This document shows positions 43,201 to 50,256 of a stretch of DNA of 64,000 bases, piece after piece. Both the position numbers and the translations under genes were made by a program. How positions within the stretch are numbered: position 1 is the first letter of the stretch; each line of letters begins with the position of its first letter. This stretch comes from Bacteroidales bacterium (lineage in GTDB: Bacteria; Bacteroidota; Bacteroidia; Bacteroidales; UBA932). Where the stretch lies: NCBI GenBank assembly GCA_017398335.1, contig JAFQGK010000046.1:25180-89179 (forward strand), written 5' to 3'. Below the pieces are notes generated by a model. That model searched no databases. It saw only the letters and a program-made list of their open reading frames with translations, and was not told the origin of the DNA.

Positions 43201-43718
43201 GAAAGATCTACGGCAAGCAGATGAAGGAGATTGCAGCTGCGTTCGGAACACTTTCACAGGAAGTCATTTCGGAAATCCAGGCGTCCGAGACTCTTGGCAC
43301 GGGATATGTTCTGCATCTCGCCTCTGGAGACGTGACCCTGAACAAGGGTGATTATGAGATTTCTTCCGAGGATATGCCGGGCTGGCTCGTGGCTACTGAA
43401 GGAGCAATGACCATTGCACTGGATGTGACTGTGACAGAGGAGCTTAAGCAGGAAGGTGTTGCCAGGGAGCTTATCAACAGAATCCAGAACCTCAGAAAGA
43501 GCAGCGGATTTGACGTTACTGACAAGATTGATGTGGTCATTTATGCAGATGGTGAGGATGGTGCAGAGATTGCGGCATCGCTTGCGAACTTTGCTGACTA
43601 TGTCGGTGCGCAGACTCTTGCTCTGTCTGTAAAGTCTGCGCCTCTCGCAGAGGCTGGCGAAGCTCCTGAGGTGGAGTGGAATGAGGGTACAATCAGGATA
43701 TCGGTGAATAGACGATAA
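40284..43718 (+). CDS. ileS: Isoleucyl-tRNA synthetase
   Basis: A class I synthetase of 1144 residues, the normal length for the Bacteroidetes/eukaryote-like IleS type. The HIGH-equivalent motif is PPSANGMPGIHHVMAR near residue 50-65, NRRAGWDTHGLPVE follows, the editing CP1 insert includes TTPWTLPSNTALCVG and TEDGTGIVHIAPTFG, and KMSKRLGN lies near residue 687. The C-terminal part has the anticodon-binding helical bundle and ends with EWNEGTIRISVNRR. It charges tRNA-Ile in the cytoplasm. Confidence 0.98.
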   Translation: MAFKEYKGLDLVATGNEVLDRWKKNHAFEKSLELREGAPEFIFFEGPPSANGMPGIHHVMARSIKDAICRYKTQSGYKVNRRAGWDTHGLPVELGVEKMLGITKEDIGTKISVEEYNDACRKEVMKYTAEWVNMTERVGYWVDMNDPYITYDNRYIETLWYLLKKIYDKGLLYKGKSIQPYSPAAGTGLSTHELNQPGCYRDVKDTTAVAQFAVIRDEKSEFLFEQGVPAYILAWTTTPWTLPSNTALCVGPNIDYVRVLSFNPYTGQPALYVVAQALVNAHFNPKAAEVAFEDYKPGDKLVPFKVLEGTMKGSELTGIRYEQLIPWFNPGEGAFKVIPGDYVTTEDGTGIVHIAPTFGADDAKVARLAGVPGLQVVDRNGDLQAQVDLRGRFFRIEDLDPEYAAANMSADYAEWAGRYVKNAYDAELPADAPTLDVDICVMLKQQNKAFRIEKHTHNYPHCWRTDKPVLYYPLNSWFIKTTAVRERMMELNEQIMWKPESTGTGRFGKWLENIQDWNLSRSRYWGTPLPIWQTEDGKEAKCIGSIKELYAEIDKAVAAGFMTENPFAAKGFDPEDMSKENYDKIDIHRPYVDNIFLVSETGRKMVRELDLIDVWFDSGAMPYAQEGLRNLGAEKFGCTADFIAEGVDQTRGWFYTLHAINTMVSDKCAFKRVISNGLVLDKDGNKMSKRLGNAVDPFWALDTYGADALRWYMLTNAQPWDNLRFDVTGVDEVRRKFFGTLYNTYSFFALYANIDGFDPKAAAVPMNERPEIDRWVISLLNTLVKEVVAAYEDYDITTAGRLIQDFVCDHVSNWYVRLGRKRFWGGSMDTDKLSAYQTLYQVLVAVSKLAAPIAPFFMDRLYLDLVEGESESVHYVAMPAYDETVVDKDLEERMALAQRATSMVLALRRKAEINVRKPLSKIIIPVIDARVKDQLELVKTLILNEVNVKEAEFISDTTGLITKKIKPNFKTLGKIYGKQMKEIAAAFGTLSQEVISEIQASETLGTGYVLHLASGDVTLNKGDYEISSEDMPGWLVATEGAMTIALDVTVTEELKQEGVARELINRIQNLRKSSGFDVTDKIDVVIYADGEDGAEIAASLANFADYVGAQTLALSVKSAPLAEAGEAPEVEWNEGTIRISVNRR

Positions 43719-43768
43719 CATGTCCCTGACTGACAATAAGGAAATATTAACTATAAATTCAAAATATT

Positions 43769-44179
43769 ATGGCAGAAGAAATGAAGAACGTACAGGATCT
43801 GAAAGTCAGATACAGTGACGAGGAACTGCAGGAGTTCAAGGCCATTATTCTTGAGATGCTGGAGAAGGCAAAGAAGGAATATAAGACACTCAGGGACGTC
43901 GTGACACACGCATCCAGCAATGACGTTGAGGATACATCACCTACATTCAAGATTATGGAGGAGGGTGCTACTGCACTTTCAAAGGAAGAGGCTGGTGCGC
44001 TTGCACAGCGTCAGTATAAGTTCATCCAGAACCTCGAGGCTGCTCTCATCAGGATTGAGAACAAGACTTATGGCGTTTGCCGCATGACAGGCAAGCTCAT
44101 CCCTAAGGAGAGACTCCGTCTCGTACCTCATGCAACTCTCACAGTAGAGGCAAAGGAAATGATGAATAAGAACAAGTAA
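43769..44179 (+). CDS. TraR/DksA C4-type zinc-finger-like protein with degenerate cysteines
   Basis: A 136-residue protein with a long N-terminal coiled coil (about 15-80) and the DksA/TraR C-terminal pattern YGVCRMTGKLIPKERLRLVPHA. In canonical DksA the finger has four cysteines; here only the first remains (Cys-x-x-Thr, then no second pair), so zinc binding by this site is unlikely. Bacteroidetes homologues often share this loss. It probably binds in the RNA polymerase secondary channel; that is inferred. It lies between ileS and lspA and ends six bases before lspA. Confidence 0.88.
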   Translation: MAEEMKNVQDLKVRYSDEELQEFKAIILEMLEKAKKEYKTLRDVVTHASSNDVEDTSPTFKIMEEGATALSKEEAGALAQRQYKFIQNLEAALIRIENKTYGVCRMTGKLIPKERLRLVPHATLTVEAKEMMNKNK

Positions 44180-44185
44180 TCCGGT

Positions 44186-44779
44186 ATGAAGATATCGAAA
44201 GGAACAAAACTCTTCATTCTGGGTGCCGTTCTGGTGCTTATCGATCAGATTATCAAGGTTCTCGTCAAGACAAATATGGATCTTGGCGAGACCATTGATG
44301 TCATAGGGGACTGGTTCAAGCTACATTTTGTCCTTAACAAAGGCATGGCCTTCGGAATGGCCTTTGGCGGGCTTGTCGGCAAGGTACTCCTGTCGCTTTT
44401 CAGAATAGTCCTTTTCGGCGGACTCTGCTGGTGGATCAGCAAACTGGCTAAGAGGCCAGATACTCCGGCAGGAGTTCTTGTAGGACTCACTTTGATTACA
44501 GCGGGGGCTTTGGGCAATATCATTGACTGCTTCTTCTATGGCCTGATATGGCCGGAAACCGTGACTGCAGGGGCTCCGTTTGCCTTTATGTTCGGACAGG
44601 TTGTGGATATGTTCTATTTCCCGCTCTTTGATTACAAGCTGCCGTGGATGGACTATCCGCGCACGTTCTTTGGTGCGGTCTTCAACTTTGCAGACAGCTG
44701 TGTGACGGTAGGAGCAATCTATCTTCTTCTCTTCCAATACAAGTTCTTTGCGTCAGAAGAAGAAAAAAGTAAAAAATAA
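44186..44779 (+). CDS. lspA: Lipoprotein signal peptidase (signal peptidase II)
   Basis: An inner-membrane aspartyl protease that removes signal peptides of prolipoproteins after lipid attachment. Four membrane helices are visible. The family motifs [12 protein letters not shown] near residue 20, [11 protein letters not shown], the catalytic [10 protein letters not shown] near residue 112 and the second catalytic Asp in [12 protein letters not shown] near 171 are all present. The 197 residues include a Bacteroidetes-type loop ([23 protein letters not shown]). This enzyme processes the many lipoproteins found in this window. Confidence 0.97.
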   Translation: MKISKGTKLFILGAVLVLIDQIIKVLVKTNMDLGETIDVIGDWFKLHFVLNKGMAFGMAFGGLVGKVLLSLFRIVLFGGLCWWISKLAKRPDTPAGVLVGLTLITAGALGNIIDCFFYGLIWPETVTAGAPFAFMFGQVVDMFYFPLFDYKLPWMDYPRTFFGAVFNFADSCVTVGAIYLLLFQYKFFASEEEKSKK

Positions 44780-44810
44780 TTTGCAGATGTCGAATTAATT
44801 CGTACCTTTG
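44780..44810 (+). promoter_or_regulatory. Consensus promoter of tRNA-Ser
   Basis: TTTG at 44780-44783, a 19-base gap, then TACCTTTG at 44803-44810. The start would be near 44817, about 19 bases before the mature tRNA. It overlaps the lspA stop codon. Confidence 0.82.
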
Positions 44811-44835
44811 CATTCCCTTTTGAGGGAAACATATT

Positions 44836-44920
44836 GGAGAGTTGGCAGAGTGGTCGAATGCGGCGGTCTTGAAAACCGTTGATCTTAACGGGTCCGGGGG
44901 TTCGAATCCCTCACTCTCCG
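44836..44920 (+). tRNA. tRNA-Ser(UGA)
   Basis: The acceptor arm GGAGAGT (44836-44842) pairs with ACTCTCC (44913-44919), with discriminator G at 44920. The anticodon loop CTTGAAA carries TGA. A long variable arm (around GATCTTAACGGGTC) and the GGTTCGAATCC T-arm are as expected for a class II tRNA. CCA is not encoded. The last 15 bases lie in a 19-bp sequence that recurs at 48570. Confidence 0.96.
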
Positions 44921-44923
44921 CAA
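44905..44923 (+). repeat. Putative attachment site, left (tRNA-Ser 3' end)
   Basis: The 19 bases AATCCCTCACTCTCCGCAA cover the T-arm end and acceptor strand of tRNA-Ser plus three bases beyond. An identical copy lies at 48570-48588 in the same orientation. This is the usual signature of integration at a tRNA 3' end. Confidence 0.75.
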
Positions 44924-44981
44924 ATGAGCGGTAAAAAATGGCGTCAAGTTTACTTGAACGCCATTTTTTATTGCTCATTTG
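44921..44981 (+). terminator. Long nested hairpin directly after tRNA-Ser
   Basis: The inner stem AAAAAATGGCGT...ACGCCATTTTTT (about 44933-44970, with a one-base bulge below CAAGT/ACTTG) ends in a T run, and an outer perfect stem CAAATGAGC (44921-44929)/GCTCATTTG (44973-44981) closes it. It can end tRNA transcription now that the original terminator is displaced. A second, GC-rich hairpin CCCCGCC-gca-GGCGGGG follows at 44987-45003 and is itself enclosed by ATTTGCT (44977-44983)/AGCAAAT (45024-45030). Confidence 0.7.
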
Positions 44982-45136
44982 CTACGCCCCGCCGCAGGCG
45001 GGGAGGGATGTGCGACCGTAGGGAGCAAATCCCGGAGAGAGAGTCCTATATTTCTTCCATTTTCAAGATATTCTCATTATCTTCGCAGAGAAGACAGCGG
45101 AATGTAATTTGTGTTGCTGCTTTAAAATGTCGTTAT

Positions 45137-45619
45137 ATGGATAAGAAGAAACAGGACATGGCTTATTTCCTTTCTTTCTGCATCGAGCAGTATAAGAATG
45201 CAAAGGGAATCAGCGGTGCTGAGGCGGTGGCTCTCTTGTCCGAATATGGTGTTCTTGAATATTTGTCAGAGCATTGGGAGGTCTTGCATACACAGAGTCG
45301 CCAGTGGCTCGTGGAAGATATTGATGATTATATAAGACTTCGGGATAAGGATTGTAAACTCGTGTCTGTCAAAAATCATTTTGAAAACCCATCATTGGCA
45401 AATCTGACCATCACTCAAGATAATTTGTATCTCCTGATTCCTTCCAAGCTAAGTTGGATGGCAAACATGTTATCTGAGGACAAGGGTGTCTGCATAGTGG
45501 ATGCTATGAAGGCACTATATTCTTCGGAAGTTTATTCTAAACTTGAGGATGAATCTACAAAGGCGTGGAATTTCGGTCCGGTGGCACTATATGAGGAATT
45601 TCAAACAGAAAGGTCTTAG
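45137..45619 (+). CDS. DUF3791-containing protein
   Basis: The 160-residue protein starts with the DUF3791 pattern: a helical LSFCIEQYKNAKGISGAEAV block, LLSEYGVLEYLSEHWEVLHT and WLVEDIDDYIRLRD. DUF3791 is often next to toxin-antitoxin or restriction-like genes. The second half (about 70-160) carries LYLLIPSKLSWMANMLSED and a GPVALYEEFQTER tail, which I recall as a module fused or adjacent to DUF3791 in Bacteroidales. The ATG at 45137 is preferred over a frame running back into the tRNA. It is the first gene of the tRNA-Ser island. Confidence 0.7.
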   Translation: MDKKKQDMAYFLSFCIEQYKNAKGISGAEAVALLSEYGVLEYLSEHWEVLHTQSRQWLVEDIDDYIRLRDKDCKLVSVKNHFENPSLANLTITQDNLYLLIPSKLSWMANMLSEDKGVCIVDAMKALYSSEVYSKLEDESTKAWNFGPVALYEEFQTERS

Positions 45620-45621
45620 CC

Positions 45622-45705
45622 TATCCGAAATATGGCAGTTAGATAGGTGGTTTCTGTCCGGAATATGGCAGTTGAAAGTAATTCTTTATCCGAAATATGG
45701 CAGTT
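45622..45705. repeat. Three 19-bp direct repeats before the ATPase gene
   Basis: Copies of TATCCGAAATATGGCAGTT lie at 45622-45640, 45655-45673 (two changes: TGTCCGGAATATGGCAGTT) and 45687-45705, spaced 33 and 32 bases, about three helical turns. They fill the space between the DUF3791 gene and the ATPase gene (start 45748). The spacing fits a binding site array for one protein on one face of the DNA, possibly autoregulation of the ATPase gene. Confidence 0.8.
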
Positions 45706-45747
45706 TGTTGGAAAAAGTTATTACTTTTGAGGCAAATATAAAGGCTT

Positions 45748-47022
45748 ATGTTAGATAAGAGAATCATAGAACAGGTGCTTGCAGAGCAGCAATTGGAACT
45801 TGCTAATCTGTCTTCGAAGGCATTATGCTCCCGTCCGGAGGAGCAGTTGGTGGAACTGGACAGTGATATGGCGCAAGTAGTAATCGGTGTCAGAAGATGC
45901 GGTAAATCGACTTTGTGTTATAATGTATTGAAGGAAAATGGTGAGTTGTTTGCCTATGCCAACTTCGATGATGAGCGTTTCGAGGAGATGACTTCCAAAG
46001 AGCTCAATACCGTGCTTGAAGTCCTGTATAAAATGTATGGTGATTTCAAGCTGCTGTTCTTGGATGAGATTCAGAATGTCGATGGGTGGCATCTGTTTGT
46101 GAACAGAATTCTCAGACAGGGAATGAGGGTCATCCTTACAGGCTCCAATGCAAAACTGTTAAGCGGTGAACTTGCGACGCATTTGACCGGACGACATGAC
46201 AAGATAGAGTTGTTCCCATTCTCTTTTGCTGATTATTGCAAGTGCAAGGAGATAGATATGACATCGCCGACAACTAAGGCTGAGGCATTCAGAAGGAGTG
46301 CTTTTGATGAATATCTGCGACAGGGAGGTTTTCCGGAACTCCTACACAAGAAGAATAAGAAGGGATATGTAAGTAATCTTGTCGACAACATACTCAAGCG
46401 CGATATCGAGCAGCGACATAAGATAAAATATATACGGGCATTTGAGCAGTTGGCTAATCACTTGCTGAATATATCTCCAGCAGTTGTAGTTGAGAAGGAT
46501 TTGGCTAGACTTTTCGCTTTCAAATCTCATCATACAGTGGATAATTATATAGGTTATCTTAAAGAAGCGTATCTGCTGGCAGGACTCCAGAAGTATTCTA
46601 CCAAGAGCAAGTTAAGAGTACGCGATGAGAAGGTATATCCCATAGATGTGGCTCTTATGGATGGTAGGGAGGATGCTATGGTGGGCGAGAATCTTGGCTG
46701 GAGATTGGAGGCCATTGTTTTTATAGAACTTCTCAGAAGGAATAAGCCTTTGGAGCGTGATGTATATTACTTTAAGAATGATGACGGATATGAAGCAGAT
46801 TTCGTTGTCTGCAAAGGAGACAAGGTTGAGGAGGTATATCAAGTCAGCTATGATTTGACCAAGGAGAAAACCCGTGCAAGGGAAATCAGAGGTCTGCTTA
46901 CTGCATCTAAACATACCCGCTGTGATAACCTGTTTCTTATAACTGATGTTGAGAGGAGTGAATTTGAACAGGAAGGTAAACTGATAAAGATAATTCCAGC
47001 CTACGAGTGGCTGATTCAGTAA
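45748..47022 (+). CDS. AAA ATPase with DUF4143 C-terminal domain
   Basis: A 424-residue protein. Residues 47-55 form the Walker A VIGVRRCGKST, Walker B LLFLDEIQNVDGWH lies near 100-113, and sensor 1 VILTGSNAKLL near 128-139. From about residue 200 the DUF4143 domain follows (LARLFAFKSHHTVDNYIGYL, YPIDVALM, a nuclease-like FKNDDGYEADFVV near 337). The acidic, basic and Asp positions in the last motif resemble the PD-(D/E)XK-like core often noted in this family. Such ATPases are common in Bacteroidetes; the target is unknown. It is preceded by three 19-bp repeats and lies on the tRNA-Ser island. Confidence 0.88.
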   Translation: MLDKRIIEQVLAEQQLELANLSSKALCSRPEEQLVELDSDMAQVVIGVRRCGKSTLCYNVLKENGELFAYANFDDERFEEMTSKELNTVLEVLYKMYGDFKLLFLDEIQNVDGWHLFVNRILRQGMRVILTGSNAKLLSGELATHLTGRHDKIELFPFSFADYCKCKEIDMTSPTTKAEAFRRSAFDEYLRQGGFPELLHKKNKKGYVSNLVDNILKRDIEQRHKIKYIRAFEQLANHLLNISPAVVVEKDLARLFAFKSHHTVDNYIGYLKEAYLLAGLQKYSTKSKLRVRDEKVYPIDVALMDGREDAMVGENLGWRLEAIVFIELLRRNKPLERDVYYFKNDDGYEADFVVCKGDKVEEVYQVSYDLTKEKTRAREIRGLLTASKHTRCDNLFLITDVERSEFEQEGKLIKIIPAYEWLIQ

Positions 47023-47385
47023 AATAACTTGCACTTTCCACTGATAAGTGGCATGTTTGCATCAAGATGCTGCTGCATCCGGAAGTTCATTGACAACTTG
47101 CAAATTCGGTAACCGAATCGTAACCTCTTTGCTTTTGCATTTTCGTAAGAGTCTGAAATAAGGAGAATTAAGTGGTGAGGGTTCTGGACTGCGCTGCTCC
47201 GGAAATCACTTGGAATAATCTAGAGTGGAAGATGATTTATTGACATTCTGATGACGTGATGTCCAGCCCTTGTCTATAAAATACTGAGGTGGTCATAGTG
47301 CAGACAGATGCGAAGACATTTGCAGACATGTTTCCGTATCCTATCTGTAACCTATATGCCACTCGATGATTTTGTATAAGTTGGA
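47023..47385. other. Gene-free region between convergent island genes
   Basis: I find no credible gene here on either strand. The only distinct signals are a perfect 15-base inverted repeat, ATTCGGT-A-ACCGAAT at 47104-47118, and a small CCACT-gata-AGTGG hairpin shortly after the ATPase stop. Either could act in termination or as a binding site; neither has a clear T run. Confidence 0.5.
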
Positions 47386-47610
47386 TTAAAATACCTTTAT
47401 TCCAAGACAATAGGCTACGATTCCGGCAATTCCGACTGCTATTGGTACGATGGTGTAAGAGATGATGTGAATAGCGGTGCCTGCTTTCTCACCATATGCT
47501 TCTTTCATTTTCTCAAGTTTGCCCCAAGCCTTTGAATCTTTGCGCACTCTCAAATATATTGTGTATAAACCATAAAGGAGTGCTAAAATACCAATTATAA
47601 GTTCTGCCAT
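47386..47610 (-). CDS. Small two-helix membrane protein, hypothetical
   Basis: A 74-residue protein with hydrophobic segments at residues 3-18 (ELIIGILALLYGLYTIYL) and about 47-70 (IISYTIVPIAVGIAGIVAYC), and a basic cytoplasmic loop between them. No family is recognised. Its start lies two bases after the stop of the DUF4375 gene, so the two are translated as a pair. It could be a partner or immunity-like membrane component; this is only a guess from pairing. Confidence 0.65.
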   Translation of the reverse strand: MAELIIGILALLYGLYTIYLRVRKDSKAWGKLEKMKEAYGEKAGTAIHIISYTIVPIAVGIAGIVAYCLGIKVF

Positions 47611-47612
47611 AA

Positions 47613-48161
47613 CTATTTGATGTTAAAATGTTCTTTATTGTTTCTTACATATTGTGCAATTAGGGTCATATAAGGGTCGTTGCAATTATAAAACTCCTCA
47701 TCGCATTCGTTCAATTCTTCAATAGGGTCTTCCTGCCCAGAATGTTCATTGTAAATCTCAATCGCCTTTTTGCAGATTTCGGCAATCTCATATGCCTTTA
47801 TCGCTTCCGCCGAAGAAACAAGAATGTCATTCCAACGGGTTCCTTTATTAAAAAACAATTGGTCAAATCCTCCGTTATTTACTTCTACTGCTACTAATGC
47901 CATTGCCATAAAAACCTTTTCTTGCTCATTCAGTTTTGACAGGTCGTGTCCATAATCGCTTTTGTCGCATAAATAGTCGTATATAGATTCAAACAACGCA
48001 TCGTCATCTTGTTCCCATATATTCTCAGTTGCATACGAAGATTGCTCGTCAATTTGTTGAGGGGTATTCTTCTTCGCAGATTTCTTTGTTAGTAATGAAG
48101 TGAATGCAACTATTGCTATGGCAACTATTGCAATAAGTTTAATAATGTGATATGCGTTCAT
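47613..48161 (-). CDS. Membrane-anchored DUF4375 (DMP19-like) protein
   Basis: The ATG at 48161 gives a 182-residue protein with an N-terminal anchor (MNAYHIIKLIAIVAIAIVAF). A soluble domain then begins near residue 55 and contains ALFESIYDYLCDKSDYGHDL, VEVNNGGFDQLFFNKGTRW and IEIYNEHSGQEDPIEEL. The NNGGFDQLF motif is the mark of DUF4375. The biochemical role of this family is unknown to me. A further in-frame ATG at 48224 would add a polar stretch ahead of the anchor and is less likely. A -7 promoter element stands upstream. Confidence 0.8.
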   Translation of the reverse strand: MNAYHIIKLIAIVAIAIVAFTSLLTKKSAKKNTPQQIDEQSSYATENIWEQDDDALFESIYDYLCDKSDYGHDLSKLNEQEKVFMAMALVAVEVNNGGFDQLFFNKGTRWNDILVSSAEAIKAYEIAEICKKAIEIYNEHSGQEDPIEELNECDEEFYNCNDPYMTLIAQYVRNNKEHFNIK

Positions 48162-48213
48162 ATTAGAATGGCTATAAGTTTTCTGGTTAGTGGTAAATCC
48201 CGATTCTTGATAC

Positions 48214-48221
48214 CAAATATA
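48214..48221 (-). promoter_or_regulatory. Candidate -7 element for the DUF4375 gene pair
   Basis: On the minus strand the octamer TATATTTG (complement of 48214-48221) matches TAnnTTTG; no TTTG stands at the proper -33 distance. Transcription would start near 48207, about 45 bases before the ATG at 48161. Confidence 0.5.
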
Positions 48222-48569
48222 CAAAATATATTTATTCTACTATGCTGCCAAACAAGGGATTCTTTGATATATTTCGGAGTCATTTAAGAATGAGAAATTG
48301 AAAAGATGCATTCAAGGGGGAAAAGTGTGTTCCAGTTAAATAATAATTATTATATTGTTTATCAATAGTTTAGATGGGTGTGAGTGTGGGCGTTTTTGGT
48401 GCATTTTTGCCATAAAAAAGTTGCACCGAAGTGAGACCGATAGGATAATATGAGAAGATTGCGAAGGTGAATAGTAGATAATTTATTGCAATATCTCATT
48501 GTAGAAATGTATTATTGGCAGTATAAACTACATATGAAAGGGGGGAAGAACAATGCAAAATTGGACCTT
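48222..48569. other. AT-rich gene-free right end of the tRNA-Ser island
   Basis: No gene is supported here. An inverted repeat GGTGCA (48398-48403)/TGCACC (48422-48427) with a T- and A-rich loop is the only structure I see. The segment ends at the right copy of the 19-bp attachment repeat. Confidence 0.5.
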
Positions 48570-48588
48570 AATCCCTCACTCTCCGCAA
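48570..48588 (+). repeat. Putative attachment site, right
   Basis: Exact 19-base copy of the tRNA-Ser 3' end (44905-44923) with no tRNA body upstream. Sequence identity stops abruptly on both sides. A rho-independent terminator follows after nine bases. Confidence 0.75.
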
Positions 48589-48597
48589 CAAGGACGG

Positions 48598-48624
48598 CCG
48601 GATGATGAAAGTCATCCGGTTTTT
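48598..48624 (+). terminator. Intrinsic terminator, probably the original one of tRNA-Ser
   Basis: CCGGATGA (48598-48605) and TCATCCGG (48612-48619) form a perfect 8-bp stem with a six-base loop, followed by TTTTT. No gene ends just upstream except the truncated tRNA copy at 48570, so the terminator makes sense as the displaced tRNA-Ser terminator. Confidence 0.88.
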
Positions 48625-48773
48625 ATTTGTAATGGGGCTCAAAAATAGGACAAGCTCTGCATCGCTGGCTCAAAGTAAGCTGCGCAACCCTTTCACTGTT
48701 GTACGGGCCCCGCCGGCGAGGTGTAAGACTGGTTCTTGTAATTATGGTATTTATATCATAACTTTACCACCAA

Positions 48774-50240
48774 ATGAACGTAAAGGCTATATCTTCAAAT
48801 GTCGGTAAGGCGTTACTTGTCAACGCCTTATTTATGATGTTGTCCATTATCGTCTCTATATCGGATGGATTGGATGAAGCCTTTGCACCATTGCTGGTAA
48901 GTTTCTTTATCACGTCCATAGTGGGAGCATTCCCTCTGATTTTTGTGAGACATAGCCAGGAGAGTTCCATCAGAGACGGTTATATCACCATTGTCATTGC
49001 GTGGCTGATGTCATTCATCGTAGGTATGTTGCCTTATGTCCTTTACGGAGGAGAATTCACATTAGTCAACGCATGGTTTGAAAGTGTATCCGGTTACACC
49101 ACGACAGGGTCAACCATTCTTACGGATATAGAAAGTCTGCCCAGAAGCCTTCTTTTCTGGCGTTCTTCCACTCATTTCATTGGTGGACTTGGTGTCGTGG
49201 TTTTCCTCCTGTTGATAATACCGGATGTCGGCTCATTCAAATTCAGGCTATCTAACCTTGAGGTTCCCGCTTTGTCCCAATACGCTTATCGTTATCGCCG
49301 GGCCAATGTGCCTAGAATAATGCTTTCTGTTTATGTCGGACTGACAGTAATAGAAACATTGCTTCTGATGGCTGCTGGCATGTCTTTCTTCGATGCTGTC
49401 AACCATTCCTTCAGTACTATGGCTACAGGCGGTTTCAGCACCAAAAACACTTCAATAATGCATTTCGATTCTCCGGCTATAGATATTATCATAATTGTCT
49501 TTATGATTCTTGCGTCAATGCATTTTGGAGTCATATATGCGATGTTGATAAAAAAGTCCTTTGGTCCGATAAAAAACTCAGTAACCATATATTATCTGAA
49601 CGTCATATTGGTGCTCTCGCTTTTCATCACTTTTATATTGATGTTCCAAGGTTGCTACAATTCATTTGGCAAAGCCCTTTTGGCCTCTGTGTTTCAAGTT
49701 GCCAGTTTTATCTCTACTACAGGATTCGGTAATGCGGATAATGCCTTATGGCCGATGCTTGCGAACATATTCCTCCTTTTAGCCGCTTTTCATTGCGGAT
49801 GTTCGGGCTCGACTACAGGTGGTATCAAGGCAGACCGTATGCTGATAATATTCAAGGAAATCGGGAATGAATTCAAACGGCGTCTTCATCCGTCATCAGT
49901 CTTCTGTACGAAAGTGGATGACCATACTGTCAATAATGACCAGATATCCGCCGTTTTCCTCTATTTTGTGGCATATATATTCATTCTCTTTATATCGTTT
50001 ATGGCGGTATTGATATCAGGAGTAGAGATCTCAGATGCCTTTTCCGGGACTTTGGCTTCACTTGGAAACGTAGGTCCCGGATTGGGAGGATTAGGAACAA
50101 TGGGAAATTACGCGTCGCAGCCAGCTTTTGCCAAGATAATATATACGACGGCAATGTTTCTGGGACGTCTTGAAATTTTCCCTGTTCTTGCAGTCCTGAG
50201 GATAGTGTTGAATTTCCGAAAGAACCTCCAAAAATTCTAG
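48774..50240 (+). CDS. TrkH-type potassium transporter subunit
   Basis: An integral membrane ion transporter of 488 residues with the four-fold repeat of TrkH/KtrB. The selectivity-filter loops can be read as SGYTTTGST (about residue 106), STMATGGFST (about 215), ISTTGFGN (about 315) and LGNVGPGLG (about 427), with the conserved Gly in each. Further landmarks are STHFIGGLGVVVF and GCSGSTTGGIKADRM. It needs a TrkA-like cytoplasmic gating protein, which is not in this window. It lies just outside the tRNA-Ser island, and the island's insertion left its upstream region beyond the displaced terminator. Confidence 0.93.
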   Translation: MNVKAISSNVGKALLVNALFMMLSIIVSISDGLDEAFAPLLVSFFITSIVGAFPLIFVRHSQESSIRDGYITIVIAWLMSFIVGMLPYVLYGGEFTLVNAWFESVSGYTTTGSTILTDIESLPRSLLFWRSSTHFIGGLGVVVFLLLIIPDVGSFKFRLSNLEVPALSQYAYRYRRANVPRIMLSVYVGLTVIETLLLMAAGMSFFDAVNHSFSTMATGGFSTKNTSIMHFDSPAIDIIIIVFMILASMHFGVIYAMLIKKSFGPIKNSVTIYYLNVILVLSLFITFILMFQGCYNSFGKALLASVFQVASFISTTGFGNADNALWPMLANIFLLLAAFHCGCSGSTTGGIKADRMLIIFKEIGNEFKRRLHPSSVFCTKVDDHTVNNDQISAVFLYFVAYIFILFISFMAVLISGVEISDAFSGTLASLGNVGPGLGGLGTMGNYASQPAFAKIIYTTAMFLGRLEIFPVLAVLRIVLNFRKNLQKF

Positions 50241-50256
50241 ACGGATTCCTTTCGTA

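Larger units (their letters stand above)
44905..48588. mobile_element. Small genomic island at tRNA-Ser
   Basis: A segment of 3.67 kb bounded by the 19-bp direct repeats. It is more AT-rich than its flanks and holds four genes (DUF3791 protein, AAA/DUF4143 ATPase, small membrane protein, DUF4375 protein) in two convergent pairs, with no recognisable integrase. The likely original tRNA terminator now stands ten bases beyond the right repeat (48598). It may be an integrase-less remnant or an element mobilised in trans. Confidence 0.68.

Noticed and set aside
45543-45758. A 71-codon frame across the three 19-bp repeats
   Set aside because: It overlaps the DUF3791 gene and the repeat array, has odd composition and no recognisable feature; regular repeats explain the open frame.
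48570-48588. Partial second tRNA-Ser gene
   Set aside because: Only the last 19 bases match; there is no D-arm, anticodon arm or acceptor 5' strand upstream. It is better read as an attachment-site copy.
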